Shown: positions 32,132 to 41,151 of the stretch, piece after piece
Position numbering within the stretch: the stretch's first letter is position 1
Layout of the letters: every line of letters starts with the position of its first letter
DNA from: Pseudomonas beijingensis
GTDB lineage: Bacteria > Pseudomonadota > Gammaproteobacteria > Pseudomonadales > Pseudomonadaceae
Reading direction: 5' to 3'
Assembly: GCF_030687295.1 (NCBI RefSeq)
Contig: NZ_CP117425.1
Span: 1,678,001 to 1,742,000 of the forward strand
DNA: 64,000 nt
Notes under the pieces: model-generated
The model's database searches: none
Seen by the model: only the letters and a program-made list of their open reading frames with translations
Told to the model about the DNA's origin: nothing
Made by a program: the position numbers and the translations under genes

Positions 32132-32530
32132 TCAGACCAGAGGCGAGGCGCGGGGATTGAGGCTGGGCCATTGCTGGCGCGGCGTGGGGCTGTCGAGCTT
32201 CGAGTGGACGGCACTGCGATGGGCCAGCTGTGCATCCAGATACAACTGCGGGGTATGCCCGGCAAGCGCGACCAACGGCGCCGGGCCTGAGCAGCACCAG
32301 CAATGTTGCATCGTCGAGTGATTGTCGTTCTGTGGCGTGCCCTGTTCGAACGTGCCCAGGGACACCGCGACCATTTTCGTGCCGCTGGACGAGCAGAAAC
32401 TGCCCCACAGCAGTTGCTCGGCTGGCGAGTTGGCCGTCGCGCCAGCGCTGTTGGAAAGCGGCATAGCAAGCATGTTGAACAGCACTGCGAAGCAGGCGAT
32501 CCAGGCAAATGCAAGCCGTTGTCGGGACAT
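32132..32530 (-). CDS. DUF2946 family protein (second copy)
   Basis: The 132-residue product has an N-terminal hydrophobic signal/anchor (RLAFAWIACFAVLFNMLAMPLS) and the DUF2946 core STMQHCWCCSGPAP with three close cysteines. It is the first gene of the copper run, 46 bases before the PCu(A)C gene. The function is unknown, probably copper handling in the periplasm. Confidence 0.82.
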   Translation of the reverse strand: MSRQRLAFAWIACFAVLFNMLAMPLSNSAGATANSPAEQLLWGSFCSSSGTKMVAVSLGTFEQGTPQNDNHSTMQHCWCCSGPAPLVALAGHTPQLYLDAQLAHRSAVHSKLDSPTPRQQWPSLNPRASPLV

Positions 32531-32630
32531 GGGGCAATCCGCTCGGTTGGGCGATCAGGTGGCGGTATTTAGCCTGATCGGGGTTGAGAAGTAAAAAAGC
32601 CACGTGCGGTGTAGGGTCGCAGGGTTGGTG

Positions 32631-32774
32631 TTAACAGTAGCAATAGATTTTCAAGTAGGCGCCCAGTATCCCATCACCGTTATCTTCTTCGAAACAGGAA
32701 ACCCGATAAGCGACCATTTCCTCATGTGTATTGAGATAGGTGGCAGCGTCGAAGCGCGTGAATTTTTCGACCAT
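32631..32774 (-). pseudogene. Truncated remnant of a HigA-like addiction-module antitoxin
   Basis: A 47-codon frame from ATG 32774 to TAA 32631 reads MVEKFTRFDAATYLNTHEEM and goes on through FEEDNGDGILGAYLKIYCYC. Its first 35 residues resemble the N-terminus of the 'putative addiction module antidote' family (K-F-x-x-F-D-A-x-x-Y-L, then a Glu/Asp stretch and G-D-G). The HTH half is missing and no toxin gene is adjacent, so this is a decayed fragment. It accounts for most of the 329-base gap between the copper and cobalamin genes. Confidence 0.5.
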
Positions 32775-32802
32775 GGCTGGCCCCTCATCGGGAGACCTCT
32801 TT

Positions 32803-32845
32803 GGGGCTGCTGCGCAGCCCAGCGGGAGCAAGCTCCCTCGCCACG
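32803..32845. repeat. Short dispersed repeat (GGCTGCTGCGCAGCC plus GGGAGCAAGCTCCC)
   Basis: Same double-palindrome unit as at 2634-2681, just after the end of cobK on the minus strand, where it may serve as terminator. Confidence 0.75.
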
Positions 32846-32859
32846 GTGCGGCTGTACGG

Positions 32860-33597
32860 TCAGGCCAACTGTTGCAGCTCCTGCAACACCTCATCCACCG
32901 TCCCAAACTCCCGATCCACCTCTGGCAACACCGGCCGCTTCAACACCAACACCGGCACCCCTCGCTCCCTTGCCACGTCCAGTTTCGGTTCAGTAGCCGT
33001 GCTGCCGCTGTTCTTGCTCACCAGTACGTCGATTCGCCGTCGCTCGAACAGTTCACGCTCGCTCTCGATGTGAAACGGCCCACGGGCCCCAATCACGTCG
33101 CAGCGCTCATTACCGGGGTAAACGTCCAGGGCGCGCAGGGTCCAGAATTGCTCTAACGGAATTTCATGCAGATGTTGCAGCGGCTCACGACCGAGGGTGA
33201 ACAGCGGGCGGTGGAAGGGTTGCAAGGCCTGGATCAGTTCGCTCCAGTCAGCCACTTCGCGCCAGTCATCGCCGGCCCGGGGTTGCCAGGCCGGACGGCG
33301 CAGCGCCCAGCAGGGAATGCCACAGGCACGGGCCGCGTGGGCGGCGTTGTGGCTGATCTGGGCGGCGTAGGGGTGGGTGACGTCTAGCAGCAGGTCGATA
33401 CCTTCGGCGCGGATGAATTGCGCCAGCCCTTCGGCGCCGCCGTAGCCGCCGACGCGCACCTGGCAGGTCAGGTCCGTGGGGATGCGACCGATGCCGGCCA
33501 GGCTGTAGATGTGTCGGGGCCCGAGGGTGCGGGCGATGGCCAGGGCTTCTGTGACGCCACCGAGCAGCAGGATGCGTTTCGTGACAACGCTCTTCAT
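32860..33597 (-). CDS. cobK: Precorrin-6A reductase
   Basis: The 245-residue CobK/CbiJ protein has an N-terminal nucleotide-binding motif [17 protein letters not shown], the family motif [18 protein letters not shown], and a C-terminal [20 protein letters not shown]. It reduces precorrin-6A with NADPH in aerobic cobalamin synthesis. Its ATG 33597 overlaps the cbiD stop (ATGA). It is last in the minus-strand operon cobL-cbiD-cobK. Confidence 0.93.
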   Translation of the reverse strand: MKSVVTKRILLLGGVTEALAIARTLGPRHIYSLAGIGRIPTDLTCQVRVGGYGGAEGLAQFIRAEGIDLLLDVTHPYAAQISHNAAHAARACGIPCWALRRPAWQPRAGDDWREVADWSELIQALQPFHRPLFTLGREPLQHLHEIPLEQFWTLRALDVYPGNERCDVIGARGPFHIESERELFERRRIDVLVSKNSGSTATEPKLDVARERGVPVLVLKRPVLPEVDREFGTVDEVLQELQQLA

Positions 33598-34691
33598 GAT
33601 AAAGCTCCGGCGTGACCGACGATCCCGCCCTGACGGTCGATGGCGAAGACTTCGACCTGGACCTGGGCCGGCACCACACTGCGGGCGAAGGCCAGCGCGT
33701 GCTCGCACACCGCGTCACCGAGGGCGATGCCGGCGGCGCTGGCCATCGCCAGGGCTTGTTGGCTGGTGTTGGCCTGGCGGATGCCTTGCTGCAACGCCTC
33801 ATCGGCACCGATGGCGGCGGCCCATTCGGCCAGTTGTGGCAGGTCGATGCTCGAGTGGCGGCTGTGCAGGTCCATGTGGCCGGCGGCGAGTTTGCTGATT
33901 TTGCCAAAGCCGCCGCAGAGGCTGAGTTTTTCCACCGGCACCTTGCGCAGATGTTTGAGCACGGCGCCGACGAAGTCGCCCATTTCGATCAGGGCGATTT
34001 CCGGCAGGTTGTAGACCCGGCGCATGGTGTCTTCGCTGGCATTGCCGGTGCAGGCGGCGATGTGCAGGTAGCCGTTGGTTTTCGCCACGTCGATGCCTTG
34101 ATGAATCGAGGCAATGTAGGCCGCGCAGGAGAACGGCCGGACGATGCCGCTGGTGCCGAGGATTGACAGGCCGCCGAGGATGCCCAGTCGCGGGTTCATG
34201 GTTTTCAGCGCCAGGGCTTCGCCGTCCTGAACATTGACCGTGACTTCGAAACCACCGGCATAAGCGCTTTCCTCGGCCAGACGGCCCAGGTGATCGTTGA
34301 TCATTTTGCGCGGCACCGGGTTGATCGCCGGCTCGCCGACGCCCAGCACCAACCCCGGTCGCGTCACCGTGCCCACGCCGCGACCGGCGACGAAACGCAC
34401 GCCGGGTTCGGCGATCAAGCGCACCTGGGAAAACAGCAGGGCGCCGTGGGTCACGTCCGGGTCATCGCCGGCGTCCTTGATCGTCCCGGCCTCGGCGCCT
34501 TGCTCGGTCAGTCGGCAGAACTCCAGGCGCATCTGTACTTGCTTGCCCTTGGGCAGCACGATTTCCACGGCGTCGGCTTCGGTGCCGCGCAGCAGCAAGC
34601 GGGCTGCCGCCAGACTGGTGGCCGTGGCGCAACTGCCGGTGGTCAAGCCGCTGCGCAGGGGGGCGGGTTGTTCGGCGGTTTCGTCACGCAT
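33594..34691 (-). CDS. cbiD: Cobalt-precorrin-5B (C1)-methyltransferase
   Basis: The 365-residue CbiD has the signature [18 protein letters not shown] near the N-terminus, [16 protein letters not shown] [20 protein letters not shown], and [20 protein letters not shown] near the C-terminus. It methylates C-1 in the corrin pathway using S-adenosylmethionine. CbiD in an otherwise aerobic Cob set is common in Pseudomonas. It overlaps cobL at its start by eight bases and cobK at its end by four. Confidence 0.94.
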   Translation of the reverse strand: MRDETAEQPAPLRSGLTTGSCATATSLAAARLLLRGTEADAVEIVLPKGKQVQMRLEFCRLTEQGAEAGTIKDAGDDPDVTHGALLFSQVRLIAEPGVRFVAGRGVGTVTRPGLVLGVGEPAINPVPRKMINDHLGRLAEESAYAGGFEVTVNVQDGEALALKTMNPRLGILGGLSILGTSGIVRPFSCAAYIASIHQGIDVAKTNGYLHIAACTGNASEDTMRRVYNLPEIALIEMGDFVGAVLKHLRKVPVEKLSLCGGFGKISKLAAGHMDLHSRHSSIDLPQLAEWAAAIGADEALQQGIRQANTSQQALAMASAAGIALGDAVCEHALAFARSVVPAQVQVEVFAIDRQGGIVGHAGALS

Positions 34692-35895
34692 CGAGAGGTT
34701 TCGTCAGGTCCAGCAAGGTAATCGGCAAGGCCTGGCGCCAGGTGTCGAATTCGCCCAATGGCTGGGCCTGGGCGATGTGGATCCGGGTCAGTTCACCGCC
34801 GTGACGTTCGCGCCAGTGCATCAGGGTCATTTCGCTTTGCAGGGTCACGGCGTTGGCGACCAGCCGACCGCCGGGCTTGAGTTGGGCCCAGCAGGCGTCG
34901 AGCACGCCTTCGCGGGTGACGCCGCCGCCGATGAACACCGCGTCTGGCCGCTCCAGGTTCTCCAGCGCCTGCGGGGCGCTGCCGCGAATCAGTTGCAGGC
35001 CGGGCACGCCGAGGGTATCGCGGTTGCGTTCGATCAAGGCTTGGCGACCTTCGTCGGCTTCGATGGCCAGGGCCCGGCAACTGGGGTGGCTACGCATCCA
35101 TTCGATGCCGATGGAGCCGCTGCCGGCACCGACATCCCAGAGCAACTCGCCGGGGGTTGGGGCGAGGCGGGCGAGGGTGATGGCGCGCACGTCGCGTTTG
35201 GTCAACTGGCCGTCATGCTCGAACGCGGTGTCCGGCAAACCGGCCAGGCGCGACAGGCGCTGTGTCGACGGTTCGGCTCGGCATTCGACGGCGATCAGGT
35301 TCAGGTCGGCGACGGTGTCATCGGACCATTGCGCGGCGCAACCGTCGATCCGTCGTTCTGCCGCACCGCCCAAATGCTCCAGCACGGTCATGGCGCTCTG
35401 GGCGAAGCCGCGCTCGCATAGTAACGCCGCCACGGTGGCAGGGCTGTGGCGGTCGTTGCTCAGCAGCAACAGCCTGACGCCTGTGGATAAATGCCCATTG
35501 AGCGCCGTCAGGGGACGCGCCACCAGCGACAGCGTGACCACCTCCTGCAACGGCCAGCCCATGCGCGCCGCGGCCAGCGAACAGGAGGAGGGCGCGGGGA
35601 TGACCAGCATCTGATCACTTGGCACCTGTTTCGCCAGGCTGGCGCCTACGCCGTAGAACATCGGATCGCCGCTGGCCAGTACACACACGGGTTCACCCTG
35701 CCGAGCGAGCAGCGGTTCCAGGGAGAACGGGCTCGGCCACAGCTCCCGCTCGCCGCGGATACACAGTGGCAGCAGCGCCAGTTGCCGGTCGCTACCGACA
35801 ATGTGTGACGCCCGCAGCAAGGCATGGCGAGCCGTTCGGCCCAGGCCCTTGAAGCCGTCTTCACCGATGCCCACTACGGTCAGCCAGGGGGTCAT
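34684..35895 (-). CDS. cobL: Precorrin-6Y C5,15-methyltransferase (decarboxylating), CbiE-CbiT fusion
   Basis: The 403-residue CobL has a CbiE-like methyltransferase in about residues 1-200 ([35 protein letters not shown]) and a CbiT-like one in about 220-400 ([19 protein letters not shown], the SAM loop). It methylates C-5 and C-15 and decarboxylates the C-12 side chain. It is first in the minus-strand operon, divergent from the cobG-cobJ operon. Confidence 0.95.
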   Translation of the reverse strand: MTPWLTVVGIGEDGFKGLGRTARHALLRASHIVGSDRQLALLPLCIRGERELWPSPFSLEPLLARQGEPVCVLASGDPMFYGVGASLAKQVPSDQMLVIPAPSSCSLAAARMGWPLQEVVTLSLVARPLTALNGHLSTGVRLLLLSNDRHSPATVAALLCERGFAQSAMTVLEHLGGAAERRIDGCAAQWSDDTVADLNLIAVECRAEPSTQRLSRLAGLPDTAFEHDGQLTKRDVRAITLARLAPTPGELLWDVGAGSGSIGIEWMRSHPSCRALAIEADEGRQALIERNRDTLGVPGLQLIRGSAPQALENLERPDAVFIGGGVTREGVLDACWAQLKPGGRLVANAVTLQSEMTLMHWRERHGGELTRIHIAQAQPLGEFDTWRQALPITLLDLTKPLDA

Positions 35896-36012
35896 CTCTG
35901 TTCCTCGAATGAGTGGGGTTGATCGACAGGCACGTTGCCGCCGCGAACCGGGCCGCCATCATACCGCGCCCCGGCGGATCAGGCGCCTGGCGCAACATCA
36001 TTGTGGCTGCTA

Positions 36013-36255
36013 GACCGCTATCGCGAGCAAGCCCGCTCCCACAGGGGATTTTGGGTGAACACGGAATCTGCGCCACAACCTGACCAAAACTGTGGGAGCG
36101 GGCTTGCTCGCGAAGGCGGCGGTCCATTCAGCATCAGCTTTTCAGACAGACCGCTATCGCGAGCAAGCTCGCTCCCACAGGGGATCTGGGGTGAACACAG
36201 AGTTTGTGCACAACCCAATCAAAACTGTGGGAGCGAGCTTGCTCGCGATGGCGGC
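36013..36255. repeat. Two REP pairs in tandem, period about 135 bases
   Basis: The unit (AGACCGCTATCGCGAGCAAG, right REP arm, CTCGCGA) occurs at 36013-36117 and again at 36148-36255. The spacers align (ACAGGGGAT..GGGTGAACAC..CAAAACTGTGGGAG) but differ at several places. They fill most of the 506-base region 35896-36401 between the divergent cobalamin operons. No cobalamin riboswitch or other RNA motif was seen there. Confidence 0.88.
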
Positions 36256-36328
36256 GCAACAGCCAACCTCATTGGAACAAGCCGCCCGTGTTCTTGAGCA
36301 ATCTCGCTTCAATCCGACCAGCAAGCTT

Positions 36329-36357
36329 TTCATGACCCCCGGCAAAGCAGGCATAAT
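36329..36357 (+). promoter_or_regulatory. Candidate sigma-70 promoter for the cobG operon
   Basis: TTCATG, a 17-base spacer and CATAAT lie 45 bases before the probable cobG start. The -10 matches five of six consensus bases and the -35 is weak. Confidence 0.4.
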
Positions 36358-36401
36358 GGCGCTCCTTCGCCGTTGCGGCGTGCCTATCTACCGGTTATCC
36401 C

Positions 36402-37723
36402 TTGAACGAAACGTCCATCCTCCAACGTCATCCGCCCTTCGGGTTGCCCGGGGTTGCTGCGTGTTGTCCAGGCGTTGGACGGTGGGATCTGTCGGATCAA
36501 GCTCGATGGCGGGGCCATCCAAGGCGGATCAGGCCGAAGCCGTGGCGTCGGCCGCCGAGCGGTTTGCCGGGGGCGTGATCGAGGCGACCAACCGTGGCAA
36601 CCTGCAAGTCCGCGGCATTGGCCTCGAACACGCTGCGTTGATCGAACAATTGCTGGCCGCCGGGCTTGGGCCTCGAACCCCGACTGGCGATGACGTGCGC
36701 AATCTGATGCTCAGCCCCGCGGCCGGGATCGATCGGCAGATGCTGTTCGACACCCGTCCATTGGCCGAGCAGATCCTCGTCACCCTGCAAACCCATGAAC
36801 GTTTCCATGAACTGTCGGCCAAGTTCGCCGTGCAACTGGACGGCGGTGAAGCCATGGCGATGCTCGAACATCACCACGACCTGTGGCTCTCGGCCCTTGT
36901 CCATGACGGCGAGCCCTGGCTGGCCTTCGGCTTGGCCGGCACCCCGCTGGATGAACCGGCAGGCAGGGTGCCCCTGGCCCAGGGGCATGCCTTGGTGGTA
37001 GCGGTGCTGGAGCTGTTCCTCGACCTGGCCCGCCCGGACCAGATCCGCATGCGCCATTTGCTGGCTGAAATCCCCATGGATGAATTCATGGCCCAGTTGA
37101 CCCGTCGCGTGCCGCTGCAAGCTTGCCTGGATTGGCAGCGGGATATGTCCAACGACGGACTGCACATCGGCGTCCATCCCCAGCACGACGATCGTGTCTA
37201 CGTCGGCGCCGCAGCGCCCCTTGGCCGGCTCGATGCGGTCATGCTGCGGGAGGCGGCGCAGTTGGCACGGGAGAAGGGCGACGGCAGCCTTCGTTTCACG
37301 CCTTGGCAAAGCCTGTTGCTGCCCAACGTGTGCATCGAGGATGCCGACGAAGTGCTGGCGCAGCTCCAAACGCTGGGCCTGCTGGTTTCGGTCGACCAAC
37401 CCCTGGCGCAACTCATCGCCTGCACCGGTTCCAGTGGCTGCGGCAAAGCCCTGGCCGACACCAAGGCCGACGCCCGCCAACTGGCCGAGCAGTTGCAGCG
37501 CGAGGGCCAAACCCTGAAGGTTCATCTGTCGGGCTGCCCGCGTTCCTGCGCGGCGGCCCATGTCGCGCCTGCCACCTTGCTGGCGGTCGCCCCCGGTCGT
37601 TACAACCTGTATTTTCGCGATGCCACGCTGCCGGGTTTCGGCGCGTTGCAGGCACACAATCTGACTATTGAAGCGCTCGGCCACTGGCTCGACGCTCGCC
37701 CCCGGAGCCCCCTTGATGCTTGA
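36402..37723 (+). pseudogene. cobG: cobG, precorrin-3B synthase, frameshifted near the 5' end
   Basis: CobG is a sulfite/nitrite-reductase-like monooxygenase that makes precorrin-3B. The 3' part (from about 36530) is intact and carries the Fe4S4 cysteines CTGSSGC and SGCPRSC. The early part reads CPGLLRVVQALDGGICRIKL in another frame. One extra G at about 36523 (AAGGCGGATC, expected AAGCGGATC) separates them; without it the protein reads DGGAIQADQAEAVASAAERF. A second shift near 36425-36440 may separate this from a TTG-started LNETSILQRH, since no good start exists in the middle frame before TTG 36454. With both corrected, length is about 439 residues, normal for CobG. Its stop overlaps cobH. 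Confidence 0.8.
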
Positions 37724-38342
37724 TTACATCCGCGACGGTCAGGAGATCTATCGCAACTCCTTCGCGATCATCCGCGCCGAAGCCAACCTGGCGCGCATTC
37801 CGGCCGACTTGGAGAAACTCGCGGTGCGGGTGATCCACGCCTGCGGCATGGTCGAGGCCATCGATGGCTTGCAGTTTTCCGAGGGCGCGGGCACGGCTGG
37901 GCGCCAGGCGCTGGCTGCCGGCGCGCCGATCCTGTGCGATGCGCGGATGGTCTCCGAAGGCGTGACCCGGGCTCGCCTGCCGGCCAACAATCCGGTGATC
38001 TGCACCTTGCGCGACGAAAGCGTGCCGGCATTGGCCCTTGAACTGGGCAACACCCGTTCGGCCGCTGCGCTGGAGTTGTGGCGCCCACACCTTGAGGGCA
38101 GCGTCGTGGTCATCGGCAACGCACCGACCGCGCTGTTCTACCTGTTGGAAATGCTCGATGCCGGCGCGCCGAAACCGGCATTGATCCTCGGTTTCCCGGT
38201 GGGCTTCGTCGGCGCCGCCGAGTCCAAGGCGATGCTGGCGGCCAACAGCCGTGGCGTGCCATTCGTGATCATGCAAGGCCGCCTGGGCGGCAGCGCCATG
38301 GCCGCCGCCGCCGTCAACGCCCTCGCCACGGAGATTGAATGA
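37716..38342 (+). CDS. cobH: Precorrin-8X methylmutase
   Basis: The 208-residue CobH/CbiC has the family motifs [16 protein letters not shown] (catalytic His in VIHACG) and [12 protein letters not shown]. It also has [13 protein letters not shown], and [14 protein letters not shown]. It moves the C-11 methyl to C-12 to form hydrogenobyrinate. ATG 37716 overlaps the end of cobG, and the cobI ATG overlaps its stop, so translation is coupled through the operon. Confidence 0.95.
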   Translation: MLDYIRDGQEIYRNSFAIIRAEANLARIPADLEKLAVRVIHACGMVEAIDGLQFSEGAGTAGRQALAAGAPILCDARMVSEGVTRARLPANNPVICTLRDESVPALALELGNTRSAAALELWRPHLEGSVVVIGNAPTALFYLLEMLDAGAPKPALILGFPVGFVGAAESKAMLAANSRGVPFVIMQGRLGGSAMAAAAVNALATEIE

Positions 38343-39073
38343 TGCAGCAGCCTGGACGTCTGATCGGCCTCGGCGTGGGCCCCGGTGACCCGGAACTGAT
38401 TACGGTCAAGGCTCTGCGCCTGCTGCGCGAATCGCCCGTGGTGGCGTACTTCGTCGCCAAGGGCAAGAAGGGCAATGCCTTCGGTATCATCGAGGCCCAT
38501 TTGCAGGACGCGCAGACGTTGCTGCCACTGGTCTACCCGGTCACCACCGAAGCGCTGCCTGCGCCGCTGTCCTACGAGCAGGTGATCGCCGATTTCTACG
38601 ACACCGCCGCCGAACAGTTGGCCGTGCACCTGGATGCCGGTCGCGACGTGGCGGTGATCTGCGAGGGCGACCCGTTCTTCTACGGCTCCTACATGTACCT
38701 GCACGATCGCCTGGCCGAGCGCTATGAGGCCCAAGTCATTCCCGGCGTGTGCTCGATGCTGGGCGGCGCTTCGGTGCTCGGTGCACCGCTGGTCTATCGC
38801 AACCAGAGCCTGTCGGTGCTCTCCGGCGTCTTGCCCCATGACGATCTCAAGCGGCGCCTGGCCGATGCCGATGCGGCGGTGATCATGAAGCTGGGACGCA
38901 ATTTTCCCAAGGTTCGCCAAGTGCTTCAGGAACTGGGCATGGATGGGCGGGCGCTGTACGTCGAGCGAGCGACCATGGCCAACCAGAAAATCGTGCCGTT
39001 GGATGAAGTCGAGCCGATGTCGTCGCCGTACTTCTCGCTGATCATCGTGCCGGGCGAACGGTGGCAGGGTTGA
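38339..39073 (+). CDS. cobI: Precorrin-2 C20-methyltransferase
   Basis: The 244-residue CobI/CbiL has the class III tetrapyrrole methyltransferase motifs [19 protein letters not shown] near the N-terminus, and [16 protein letters not shown] in the middle. It methylates C-20 of precorrin-2, the first committed step to cobalamin. The start overlaps the cobH stop (ATGA), with a second ATG immediately after. Confidence 0.95.
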   Translation: MMQQPGRLIGLGVGPGDPELITVKALRLLRESPVVAYFVAKGKKGNAFGIIEAHLQDAQTLLPLVYPVTTEALPAPLSYEQVIADFYDTAAEQLAVHLDAGRDVAVICEGDPFFYGSYMYLHDRLAERYEAQVIPGVCSMLGGASVLGAPLVYRNQSLSVLSGVLPHDDLKRRLADADAAVIMKLGRNFPKVRQVLQELGMDGRALYVERATMANQKIVPLDEVEPMSSPYFSLIIVPGERWQG

Positions 39074-40770
39074 TGGCCGCCAAGACGCCGGCCATCGTCA
39101 TCCTCGGCCCCGGCAGCCTGGCAACGGCGCGACGGATCCAGCAGCGCTATCCCGAAGCCCTGATCCACGGCCTGGCCGGGCGGGTCGAGGGGGATCGGCA
39201 ATACCTTGAGTTCGGCGCGACATTGCGCGAACTTTATCAACAGGACACCCCGATCATCGCCCTGTGCGCGGCGGGTATTGTCATCCGTACCCTGGCGCCG
39301 CTGTTGCTGGAAAAAGGCGCCGAGCCGCCGGTGCTGGCAGTGGCCGAGGACGGCAGCGCCGTGGTGCCGCTGTTGGGCGGCCTGGGCGGGGTGAATGGCA
39401 TGGCCCGGGACATCGCGGCCACGCTGCATGTCGCGCCGGCGATCACCACCAGCGGCGAATTGCGTTTTGGCACCTGCCTGCTCAACCCGCCTAGCGGCTA
39501 CAGCCTTGGCGACCTGGAGCAAGGCAAGCGCTTCGTCTCCGACCTGTTGGCCGGTGAATCGGTGCGCATCGAAGGCGCAGCACCGTGGCTGGATCAGGCG
39601 CAGTTGCCGCAAGATCCGCAAGCCCGACGCACGATCCACGTTGGCCATGCCGAACGTGAGGCGAGTGCCCATGAGCTGCTGATTTATCCGCGCAGTGTCG
39701 CGGTGGTGGTGAGCGCCGAGGTGGCTGATTTGCCAAGCGCTGTTCGTGCAGCGTTGCAGCAAGCCAACGTGGCGATTGCGAGCCTGGCGTGCCTGGTGGC
39801 GGCGGAGACGCTGATGGCCAGCACGGCCTTGCGTGAAGCCGCGTTGGAGTTCGGGGTGGCGCTGCGCTTTGTGGCGGCGACCGGCGATGCCGCCACCTTG
39901 GCCCGCGATTCGGTGCCGGCGGCGACCCTCCTTTCGACGACGGACAACCTGGCCATCGCCGTCGCCGCGCAGCCCTTGGAGGTGGCCCGGATCGGTCGTC
40001 CGCGTGGACGCCTGGCGGTGATCGGCCTGGGACCGGGCGCGGCCGAGTTGATGGTCCCGGCGGTGAAAGCCGAACTGGCGCGAGCCACCGATGTGCTCGG
40101 GTACGAAACCTATGTGCGCATGGCCGGTCCGTTTCGCGACGATCAAGTGCTGCACTGCACCGACAACCGCGAAGAAATGCAGCGCGCTCGCCACGCCTTT
40201 GAACTGGCTGCCCAAGGCCGTTCGGTGATCGTGGTGTCATCCGGCGACCCAGGTGTCTTCGCCATGGCGGCGGCGGTGCTCGAAGCGCTGCACGACTCCA
40301 GCGACCCAGCCTGGCATCAGGTTGACCTGGAGATCCTGCCCGGCGTGTCCGCCTCCCTTGCCACCGCTGCCCAGGCCGGTGCGCCGTTGGGGCATGACTT
40401 CTGCGTGATGTCGCTGTCGGACAATCTCAAGCCCTGGTCGATCATCGAAAAACGCCTGGACCTGGCTGCCGAAGCCGACCTGGCATTGGCCTTCTACAAT
40501 CCGATTTCCCGTGCGCGACCGTGGCAATTGGGACGTGCGCTGGAGGTCGTCGCCCGGCATCGAACGCCGGAGACGCCGGTGGTGTTGGGGCGTGATATCG
40601 GCCGCCCGGGCCAGACCTTGCGTGTCACTACGTTGGGGCAACTGACCCCGGAGCAGGTCGACATGCGCACCATGGTGCTGATCGGTTCTTCCACCACCTG
40701 CATGTTCCCGCGCGCATCCGGTGGGAGCTGGGTGTACACGCCTCGTTGGTATGGGGCCAAACCTGCCTGA
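39073..40770 (+). CDS. cobJ: CbiG/CobE-like domain fused to precorrin-3B C17-methyltransferase (CobJ)
   Basis: The 565-residue bifunctional protein has a CbiG-like N-terminal half (about 1-300; ALCAAGIVIRTLAPLL, AVAEDGSAVVPLLGGLGG, then a CobE/GbiG-C region ending near FVAATGDAATLARDS). The CobJ methyltransferase is at about 310-565 (LAVIGLGPGAAELMVPAV, VVSSGDPGVFAMAAAVLEAL). CobJ contracts the ring and methylates C-17. The fusion is usual in pseudomonads. ATG 39073 overlaps the cobI stop as TGATG. It is last in the operon and is followed by a palindrome at 40804-40831. Confidence 0.92.
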   Translation: MAAKTPAIVILGPGSLATARRIQQRYPEALIHGLAGRVEGDRQYLEFGATLRELYQQDTPIIALCAAGIVIRTLAPLLLEKGAEPPVLAVAEDGSAVVPLLGGLGGVNGMARDIAATLHVAPAITTSGELRFGTCLLNPPSGYSLGDLEQGKRFVSDLLAGESVRIEGAAPWLDQAQLPQDPQARRTIHVGHAEREASAHELLIYPRSVAVVVSAEVADLPSAVRAALQQANVAIASLACLVAAETLMASTALREAALEFGVALRFVAATGDAATLARDSVPAATLLSTTDNLAIAVAAQPLEVARIGRPRGRLAVIGLGPGAAELMVPAVKAELARATDVLGYETYVRMAGPFRDDQVLHCTDNREEMQRARHAFELAAQGRSVIVVSSGDPGVFAMAAAVLEALHDSSDPAWHQVDLEILPGVSASLATAAQAGAPLGHDFCVMSLSDNLKPWSIIEKRLDLAAEADLALAFYNPISRARPWQLGRALEVVARHRTPETPVVLGRDIGRPGQTLRVTTLGQLTPEQVDMRTMVLIGSSTTCMFPRASGGSWVYTPRWYGAKPA

Positions 40771-40803
40771 ACCGCGACCCTGTTCTGGGCTGGGGGAGTT
40801 AGC

Positions 40804-40831
40804 GTGGCGAGGGAGCTTGCTCCCTCGCCAC
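40804..40831. terminator. Perfect 13-bp hairpin after cobJ (same family as the GGCGAGGGAGC repeat)
   Basis: GTGGCGAGGGAGC and its exact inverse GCTCCCTCGCCAC flank a two-base TT loop, 34 bases after the cobJ stop. There is no T-run, so it is a repeat element that may act as transcript end or stabiliser. Confidence 0.6.
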
Positions 40832-41151
40832 AGGATGAATATGGGCTTCAGAATTGCGCTCTCGATTTTTTCACTTTAGTTGTCGTCCGTATAAATAAAA
40901 TAGCAAGTTGTAGTCTTGTTTCTCCTTTGAAATGCATTGAAAGCCTTCCTGTTTGAGTTGCTGGATTTTAAACGTTAGTTTGCATGCCTGATAAGTTGTC
41001 GGTGTGCGCTTGTCAGTGTTTGGCGAAACGTTCAGAGATCGCCAAGTTGCAAAATATTAGTTGAATAACAGCTCGCCAAAACACCTTCTGGTGGCGGCGT
41101 TTTTATGTGCCTGTTCTTTATGTGGCGGAACAGGCCAAGGAGTATCTTTTT
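40832..41151 (+). promoter_or_regulatory. AT-rich leader of the toxin gene
   Basis: The 320 bases before the toxin ATG are clearly richer in A and T than the neighbouring operons (e.g. GTATAAATAAAATAGCAAG and GCAAAATATTAGTTGAATAA). They contain no convincing frame and no REP. Such DNA is typical of horizontally gained genes silenced by MvaT-like proteins. The end of the stretch holds the terminator-like structure described separately. Confidence 0.55.
41074..41104 (+). terminator. Terminator-like hairpin plus T5 just upstream of the toxin gene
   Basis: CGCC..CACC-TTCT-GGTG..GGCG forms a two-part stem with an internal loop, directly followed by TTTTT at 41100-41104, 47 bases before the toxin ATG. 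No annotated gene ends here, since cobJ stops 300 bases earlier and has its own hairpin. It may be an attenuator in the toxin leader, or the 3' end of an unannotated small RNA in the AT-rich stretch. Confidence 0.5.

Noticed and set aside
36092..36401. Open frame extending cobG upstream through the REP pair
   Set aside because: The translation is REP-derived (REQARSHRG type) and unlike CobG; true coding signal begins near 36402 in another frame.
35896..36401. Cobalamin riboswitch upstream of the cob operons
   Set aside because: No B12-box-like conserved core was found on either strand; the region is mostly tandem REP sequence.
40840..41100. RsmX/Y/Z-type regulatory RNA in the AT-rich leader
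   Set aside because: A terminator-like end exists, but there are too few GGA-loop motifs and no recognisable GacA box.
41107..41151. Longer toxin start giving 15 extra N-terminal residues
   Set aside because: No ribosome binding site suits that start, while AAGGAG lies nine bases before ATG 41152.
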